This document shows, one piece after another, positions 57,361 through 64,000 of a stretch of DNA of 64,000 bases. The DNA is taken from contig CAIIXF020000002.1 of NCBI GenBank assembly GCA_903813345.2, forward strand, positions 23,264,455 to 23,328,454. Reading direction: 5' to 3'. The position numbers were made by a program, and so were the translations under genes. The DNA comes from Owenia fusiformis (Eukaryota; Annelida; Polychaeta; Sabellida; Oweniidae). Under the pieces are notes generated by a model, which ran no database searches, was not told the DNA's origin, and saw nothing but the letters and a program-made list of their open reading frames with translations. Every line of letters begins with the position of its first letter. The first letter of the stretch is position 1.

Positions 57361-57465
57361 TGTCACCACCACAAGTCGTGACATATTGTTATAATCTCCA
57401 AATTTTTTTGTGGATTGTGTTCGGCTGTCTGTAACAAATGGCAGGCGGTGACATTTTGCCTTGTT
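57361..57465. mobile_element. TGTCACCACC-family MITE
   Basis: ATGTCACCACCACAAGTCGT at the left, AACAAATGGCAGGCGGTGAC near the right. Confidence 0.65.
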
Positions 57466-57702
57466 ATGAATATGTTAAAGTTTACAACATTTTTATTCTG
57501 ATCATTCGACGTTGTATCCATTTTCAAAAAAGTCCAAAGTTCTGATAGGCCAATAATTTCATATTCAATAATTTATATTTGATTAATGCTTTTTTCCAAA
57601 AATATCATTTTGAATACATTAATATAAGGAAAACATTGGTATGCTTCTTAATATATGTTACGCTCCACCGCATCTTAGTCTTTTAGTTTGATTATTTTAT
57701 GT

Positions 57703-57815
57703 CACCACCAGAATTGTTGACAATGTTATAGTCTCCAACTTTTTTGCAGACGATGTTCGGTATTTGGTGTTTGGCATCAGTAACAAATGGCAGGTGGTGA
57801 CATTTTGCATGTTAA
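57703..57815. mobile_element. TGTCACCACC-family MITE
   Basis: ATGTCACCACCAGAATTGTT at the left, then GTTATAGTCTCCAACTTTTT and AACAAATGGCAGGTGGTGAC. Confidence 0.7.
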
Positions 57816-58126
57816 ATGTGTTTCATTTACTGAGATGGTAAACACTTCCACAAATGCGAAAAATATTAACACAAAAGACAGTTAAAAATCAAAGTAATAC
57901 ATATATTCTTGGTAGTATACGGAAAATGAACCAAACAGTATTACTTAAAATGCTTTTATATTGATTTTATTAGTTACTCTGGTTTATCTGAGTTTGTTGT
58001 TTGGGCCTTAGGGTCTCCTCACAAACATTTGTCATCCTACAAAACAACATATAGAGCCAACAAAAAGTTCCCATTAACATTAACATGCAAATTAACATGC
58101 AAAATTTCACAACCATTAACAAGGCA

Positions 58127-58240
58127 TTAACATGCAAAATGTCACCACCATTAGTTACAGACGCTTACCGCTGATCGCCAACCGCCGTCCAAAAAGGAGA
58201 CCATAACAATATGTCACCACTTTTTGATGGTGTCATAAAA
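58127..58240. mobile_element. TGTCACCACC-family MITE, inverted copy
   Basis: ACATGCAAAATGTCACCACC at the left, GGAGACCATAACAATATGTC near the right; opposite orientation to the copy at 57703. Confidence 0.7.
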
Positions 58241-58850
58241 GCCAAGACCAATGTCCTGTTAAAGAACCCCATTTCTTACTACTTGAAATCCATAATATCA
58301 ATATTCTACTTGTTGAGACCCAACCAATTTGATTTTTCTGAGATAATGAGGATTTTTATCTCTCAACATCATGACATGATATGATGATATCCCTATGCCA
58401 AATCAATGTATATCCAAATATTAAGTCAATTCACCCTTGCTGAAAACCTCATTATAATCTCAAAAGAACTCAAGTTAATTGAGACTCAACAGGTGGATTC
58501 ATGTGGGAGACTTTTGGTAAAATCAATTTTCAATATAAGAATAGGGGTTCTTAACAGGACTATAGCTTAACTAAGGCCTTTTTGAAATTTTTTGTTGGCT
58601 CAATTAATAATCAAACCCATTCTAATATAAAATTTATTTACAATATCAAACATTTAGAAGTTATTGCTGAGCAAATTATTGTTGATTGTACATATATAGA
58701 GTTATTTAATTATGATATTATATATGTAGGCCAAGTGTCAAAGAGTTAAGGGAGCCAGCTCACTTAAGCTTAAGTCGCACATCATGCACCTGACATTACA
58801 TCAAAATAAATTACAAAAGAGGAAGTGAAGTAAGGCCTATTTCTGTTAAA

Positions 58851-59129
58851 GTTAAAGGGGCAACAAGAACTGTAGAGAGAAAATTCGAAATTTTTTCTTT
58901 TTTCTGAGCTATCAGGTCAATATTTGGCTTAACATCTTCTTTGACATACCTATTTTCTTAAAATGTATGGATAAACGCTCAATTTCAGCATTAAGAAGTG
59001 TAAATTCAGTTCAAAGCTTCTATAAAGGGAGTCCCAATTATAGATCTTTAAGATTCACCACGTGCACGTTTCAGCTGAAATAATGTTATGTTCATCCAGG
59101 GGGGTTGAATTAATTGTTGCACCTTTAAC
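58851..59129. mobile_element. 279-bp MITE with GTTAAAGGGGCAACAA ends
   Basis: GTTAAAGGGGCAACAA at the left is mirrored by TTGTTGCACCTTTAAC at the right. Confidence 0.6.
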
Positions 59130-60066
59130 GTAAGACCAGGGTTCTGCGTATGGCAAACTGACAGGCAAAGATTACAATACTGTTTGAAAAATGACACTTT
59201 AATCACCGTGTTAATGAGGAATTAAACTACCAGTATTACTGTCCTTGGCTCCGACTATTTTACTCGGCTACGAAAAAATGTTTGACAGTTTTATTTTGTT
59301 CCAGACATTCTCGAAATTTATCGAGAGTTAAAATGGTATGGCACTATGGGCGATTAAAAAGGCGCCATCTTTTCATGTAAAAACATGGGGCTAGGGGTAT
59401 AAATGTTTCGGCCCCAAGATAACCCTAATATCCTGAACCCCATTAAAGATAATCTCTGTGTAATTCTCTTAATGTTTTATAAATATATTGGCACTTCCAT
59501 TATGCAAAATATGGTTGCCTTGCGACAGATGAACTTCAAATGAATTAGAAAAAAATCATATTCCATCACGATTATATTTTAGGGAAATAGTATGGAATAA
59601 AAGAGTACATTAAATGATGACGTTGTTTTTCACTGAATGACGATCTTGACCATTCTTCAAATTTTCGTAATTTGAAATCGGATCTACATTTCACCACCAT
59701 TCATTGAATAGAGTTTTCATCTGTTGTATTTTATCAAAACGACTAAAACAATACAATTTGTTATAGCTATAAAAAACAGCGACGTGTCATGAATATAGGC
59801 CCCATATGGTACTGTACATGTACGTGAATTACCCCATAGAAACATGACATTTCTATCTAATGCTACTGCCCACATAATACAAGTTGAATAAAAAATTGGA
59901 CAATTATCTGCATAAACAGTATAAAAATGTATGATATTAGTACCTGCATGGCAGCATTTGATCTAGATAAATGCAAATATGCAAATGTTAAAACTAGAAA
60001 CTACACTAACAAGGAATGGATTCACTGAAGCATTATTGAATTCTCTAAATTTGGGTGTATTCAATG
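59130..60066. other. Intergenic DNA
   Basis: No gene recognised. AACCCTAATATCCTGAACCCC near 59423 resembles the palindrome at 56078. Confidence 0.4.
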
Positions 60067-60255
60067 TACAGGATGTTCCAAAAGTAACAGGACTGGTGCG
60101 GAATTTTGTTAAATCTGCATCGATTGTTTTTAAAAATGTACATAATGTACAAATCAAGTATTGTAACTAAATCTGAAGTTTGTAAAAAATATGAAACTTG
60201 GTGCAGCATTCACAAAATGCCAGCACCAATTCTGTTACTTTTGGAACACCATGTA
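60067..60255. mobile_element. 189-bp Tc1/mariner-type MITE
   Basis: The left end TACAGGATGTTCCAAAAGTA is mirrored by TACTTTTGGAACACCATGTA on the right; TA at both ends fits the target site. Confidence 0.8.
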
Positions 60256-61922
60256 TAGAGTACAACAAGATTCATATCTTTCAAAAAAGCCAATTACAGT
60301 GTTGGAGTCACTCTATAAATTACTTACACTGATAGAATTGTGAGATATCTAAACACATTTTTAACAGAAAAATGAGGGAAAGTGAGTGAAGTCAGTGAAC
60401 CATTTTCAATCATTTTTATCAAAACAAATAGCTAGCTTTCTTTCCTTATACTTCAGCAAGTATTTTTGTAAAAAGTTAAGAAATATGTGAAAACGTCATA
60501 CTCGTGCATGACTTAATTATTTTATTTTATAAAAATATCAGAGGAAGATACCTACCCATGTAACAGATTTCCCCTACCTCCCTTTATAATATACATAATT
60601 AGTAAAGAGCTACGACTCTTGTTAATGTCAAAATAAGATATTCTTTGAGGTAAAAGTGCGATAACAAATGACCATGTAATATTGTAATAATAAACAGTGA
60701 ATTTCAAATTTTGACCTATATTCAATTTTCTGTGCAATCAACCTAAAATAATTCTTTCTCAGTCTACCCTGCTGGGATTCAGCTTACATTTTACCATTAC
60801 ACAATGTTAAAAATACCCCTTCCTCCATGTTCGGAAATGATGGCTCAGAAATAGATACCAACACATAATCACATAAATAGAAAATTCCCACGTTTTCTTC
60901 CACCAAAGATAAATTAAGAAAAGAGAGTGTCTGGAACGAAATGATTGCAACAAACCTTTTTCCAGTTAAACACTGAAATCAGAGCTAGATATAGCAATAA
61001 ATTAAAGCGAATAGCAATTCGATACATTTACAGGCCGTCTAAAGCCAATTGCTACGATTAACAACAAACAATAGCGTGTCAGTATCAAACATTTTAATTT
61101 TTTTAAGTACACAAATATTCTTAATGACACATATATTTTACGTGATAATTTGAACAAAATAAATTTCAAATTGTAAATGATTATTTAAGTTTGAGTATCA
61201 TTCGGTACTGTAAGCTCCGTCTTCCGAAGCAAATGTGTGAGGTACAAATGCAAGCTCGTACAACAGGTGTAAATAACACCCTTTACAGTATCATTGTATA
61301 TCTGCTCAATCTCTCATTTTGTTATATCAGAGGATCTAACGGTTGCAATGCGGAGATTTGATAATCATCAGAATATTATATACACACCTTTCTTACATTG
61401 CAATTGATTATACGAGTGTATCCTCGACTCCCTTTGCATTATTAACAATGATCTCTTCTCAATTTGAATTAACACAAATCCTACAATTGTCGACACCTGT
61501 TAAAATTGTGCGGTGCACATGTGATTAGTGGGTGTTTTTCTGTACTTAATGTTTCTACATACATATACGACCTAACAAGCACTTAAAATCAACATTAACA
61601 AGCTTTACCTAATTCTGCTTCTGATGATCGTCATCCAATGATAAAAAGTAACGTGGGATGGGGTAATCTTACAGTAGGCCTCCACATATATATTGTATTT
61701 TTGGGGTATTTTGGACACTCGAAGAGGCATCTATGTTACAGAACTTATGGTATTCCTGATCAAAGTTTAAATACTACTTTGAAATTACCTCGATAACAGG
61801 AAGTGTCTGGAGAATTGCCCGGGAGAATTGCATTCCCCAAAAGGACACGTTTTCATCGTTTTCCTACATGATTTTAGGATATCATAATAGACCAATTCTA
61901 CAAAGATGTAGAATAGATCAGA
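60256..61922. other. Intergenic DNA / likely 3' flank of the channel gene
   Basis: AT-rich; I found no coding exon and no clear repeat. Part is probably the 3'UTR of the minus-strand receptor gene. Confidence 0.4.
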
Positions 61923-62252
61923 TCACCACAAATACATATATCCTATCCAATAGATCACATTAACTGTTATAAAACTAACGGGGAAAACAATGCGACATAT
62001 TTCGTCGATCTTACTAACGCTGTTGGCGCCGGAAGTATGTTTCATGCGTGACATTGACTCCCGATAGGAGGCGCTACCCTGAAGACAGCGGATGAACATT
62101 AACCAGCATGAATCGCGTTCTTTCTTTTTCACGCTACGACGGCGTGATACCAACGTGTGGCTATGTCCATTTCCACTATTGGCTATGAGATGCTGTTTTG
62201 CGTAACCTGCCCGCAAGAGGGGGCTGTTAGACTGTTGTAATAGATCCTCTTC
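61923..62252 (-). CDS. Last exon of a GABA/glycine-receptor-like Cys-loop channel
   Basis: After acceptor TTTTCCAG the frame stays open for 109 codons to TGA. It begins with a basic cytoplasmic stretch (SRRRSVKKKERDSC) typical of the loop between M3 and M4. It ends with VSKIDEICRIVFPVSFITVN and VIYWIGYMYLW, which match the S-K-I-D-x-x-x-R-I-x-F-P lead-in and M4 helix of anionic pentameric ligand-gated channels. The protein stops a few residues after M4, as in the family. Upstream exons (ligand domain, M1-M3) are not recognisable in the remaining 1.7 kb and should lie to the right of the window. Which subunit it is cannot be told. Confidence 0.75.
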   Translation of the reverse strand, partial: EEDLLQQSNSPLLRAGYAKQHLIANSGNGHSHTLVSRRRSVKKKERDSCWLMFIRCLQGSASYRESMSRMKHTSGANSVSKIDEICRIVFPVSFITVNVIYWIGYMYLW

Positions 62253-62906
62253 CTGGAAAACAAACAGTGTTATTAGGAATAGAAAAAATAAACATTGAAG
62301 TTACACGCATCTACTGATTATGTTGAAGTTGATTACGTCATTGTCAGTTCTGCTTTATAATTTCAAAAATATTCTGTAAAATAAAAGAGCGTCCAATATA
62401 GAACCTTGGGGTACAACGTAAAATACAAAAACCAGTTACAGAAATGAGCATGTACTAACTTTATTTCCTTTTGTGTATCATCATAATGCCGAAACTATCT
62501 GACAATCAAAATAAAACTGTTTTATAATGATATCTCTCTATTACCTTGAAATGAATTCTGACTTATCCTTTTTAGCGAAAACAAAATTTCCACCCACTCA
62601 AGTAAGAAAAATACATTTGAATCAGTGACATGATTGTACAATCAAAGGTGATATGTAAGTGACATGCATATTGGACAAAAATCATCTCGTGCGTCTCTCA
62701 AAATTAATTAAACTGAGCGTTCCAACACCAATGTGTAATATCAAATTATTGACAGTACTAAGTGTTAGTAGGGGGACTAAGCAACATGGGATAGCATTCA
62801 ATTAGTAAATGGATAGGAAGGCTTTTTACACAGCACGTTTCACAGCTCACTGACTGGGAAGGTGGTTAGACTTTTGAACACGTACACGGTATACACAGGT
62901 CCTAGT
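62253..62906 (-). other. Channel gene intron
   Basis: No exon I can support. A possible donor TTCAAG/GTAATA near 62547 on the minus strand has no convincing exon behind it. Confidence 0.35.
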
Positions 62907-63167
62907 ATACGTATGACTAAGAGGGGGAGAAACCCCAGGGTTCAAAGATGACATACGCTTATAATGTAAATCTGTATTGAGATGACATCGTCGCTGATTG
63001 GCTTAGCGAGTCGATCGTTGATTGGTTTAAAACCAGGTCAATTTGAAAACTGAAAGCCAAGATGGAGGGAAGTATAAATATAAGTACTTCCGGAAAAGGA
63101 GGTACGCGAATGAGGAAATCGTATGTCATCAATTGAATCATGGGGTTTTCCCTCCTCTTCGTATGAC
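62907..63167. mobile_element. MITE with AAGAGGGGGAGAAACCCC ends, copy 2
   Basis: AAGAGGGGGAGAAACCCC at the left pairs with GGGGTTTTCCCTCCTCTT at the right. About 100 bp of its left side (62905-63005) matches the right side of the copy at 21355-21741 in inverse, including TACAGATTTACATTATAAGC in that copy's orientation. Confidence 0.65.
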
Positions 63168-63450
63168 TGGACTGATTGATGTGATGTTGTTCACTCCCCT
63201 GCGCATGCGTAAGTTTGACAACCGGAAGTTATCATTTGGATCAAAAAGCCTGTTCATGTTTGGCGATTTCAAAAATCATTAACTTTCGGATTATTGTTAT
63301 TAAGGAAAAACAATGTAAATGTAAACAGGATTCGGAATGCTCTGCAATAAAAACTTTAGGTTGCCAAGCTCATGTATACGTTTTATGCTGCTTAAAATGA
63401 GATTTGTTGACATTCGCTTAATTTTATCCTTGTATTTGCCCAGACGATCA

Positions 63451-63865
63451 TATCCACGCCTAACCATCGACAAGGTACAGTGACAAAATATAACGCCGTA
63501 CACTTTTGATACACGGGGTCACTATTCTAACTGATATGAAGCAAAAACTATGATGCAGGTGTGATGTAGGTTTTAAAAATTAATCTGAGGAATACATAAA
63601 GAATTTCATGTTTGATTTCGTGTGTATTCGATTTGGAAGACTGCTAGCTTTCTGATTACGCTATAAGATTTTTGAGCATTGCTCGAAAATCTTTAAACGT
63701 AATCAGAAAGCTAAAAGTCTTCCAAAGCGAATACACACGAAATTAAACATGAAATCTTTCAAGTACTCCCAAGATTAATTTTTTTTATTAATAGTGACAC
63801 CATACATCTAAAGTGTACAGCGGTATATTTTGTTACTGTACCTTGTCGATGGTTAGGAGTGATAT
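63451..63865. repeat. About 415-bp imperfect palindrome
   Basis: CCTAACCATCGACAAGGTAC at 63459 pairs with GTACCTTGTCGATGGTTAG at 63838. Inner arms pair through TTTCGTGTGTATTCG and AGCTTTCTGATTACG. The tip GAGCATTGCTC is near 63679; the left arm is about 40 bp longer. Confidence 0.85.
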
Positions 63866-64000
63866 CAAATGTTCATATAATATTTATGAAAGTCAAGAAA
63901 GATCTAATACTAGAACCTACATGTATGTGAGACGCGTGTACTCTAAACAATACATTCCAATGGGTTAGTCTATTTTCACTGATCCACAATTAATCGTATC

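Overview
The window is animal nuclear DNA: AT-rich, full of spliced genes with GT-AG introns and dense with small transposable elements. The two main genes are a chromokinesin and a ciliary/sperm armadillo protein, and a Cys-loop receptor exon and a Golgi-type sulfotransferase are also present. The mix of MITEs, non-LTR fragments and short-period minisatellites suits a marine invertebrate (mollusc-, echinoderm- or hemichordate-like). I cannot place it further from sequence alone.

Layout. Positions 1-18.4 kb, minus strand, hold the 5' part of a KIF4-type kinesin: the complete motor domain, the neck and the first coiled-coil exon, with the rest of the gene off the left edge. Its introns contain an array of truncated exon copies (2.0-4.7 kb), a 6-kb foldback-like element built of subrepeats (6.9-13.0 kb) with a Tc1/mariner-type element inside it, and a LINE reverse transcriptase fragment (17.1-17.8 kb). 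Positions 18.4-22.0 kb are the head-to-head intergenic region, rich in palindromes. Positions 22.0-57.3 kb, plus strand, hold an apparently complete ARMC3 gene: 24 coding exons, 906 codons, including three probable microexons. Intron 1 contains 6.4 copies of a 1,063-bp tandem repeat. A later intron holds an intact, intronless carbohydrate sulfotransferase gene on the opposite strand (38.7-39.8 kb). Positions 57.3-64 kb are repeat-rich intergenic DNA plus the last exon of a GABA/glycine-receptor-like ligand-gated channel on the minus strand (61.9-62.25 kb).

The most unusual feature is that both large genes repeatedly carry tandem copies of a 3' splice site plus the 5' part of an exon, always upstream of one complete copy. 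There are 17 truncated copies before kinesin exon 10 (159-bp unit), 6 before ARMC3 coding exon 6 (108-bp unit) and 1 before ARMC3 coding exon 23 (99-bp unit). A fourth event, after ARMC3 coding exon 21, copied the exon's 3' part with its donor. Differences between copies are mostly synonymous. Truncated copies lack a donor, and splicing to nearly all of them would lead directly to a stop codon. I propose decoy-acceptor arrays that could attenuate or truncate the products, but a neutral duplication origin is equally open.
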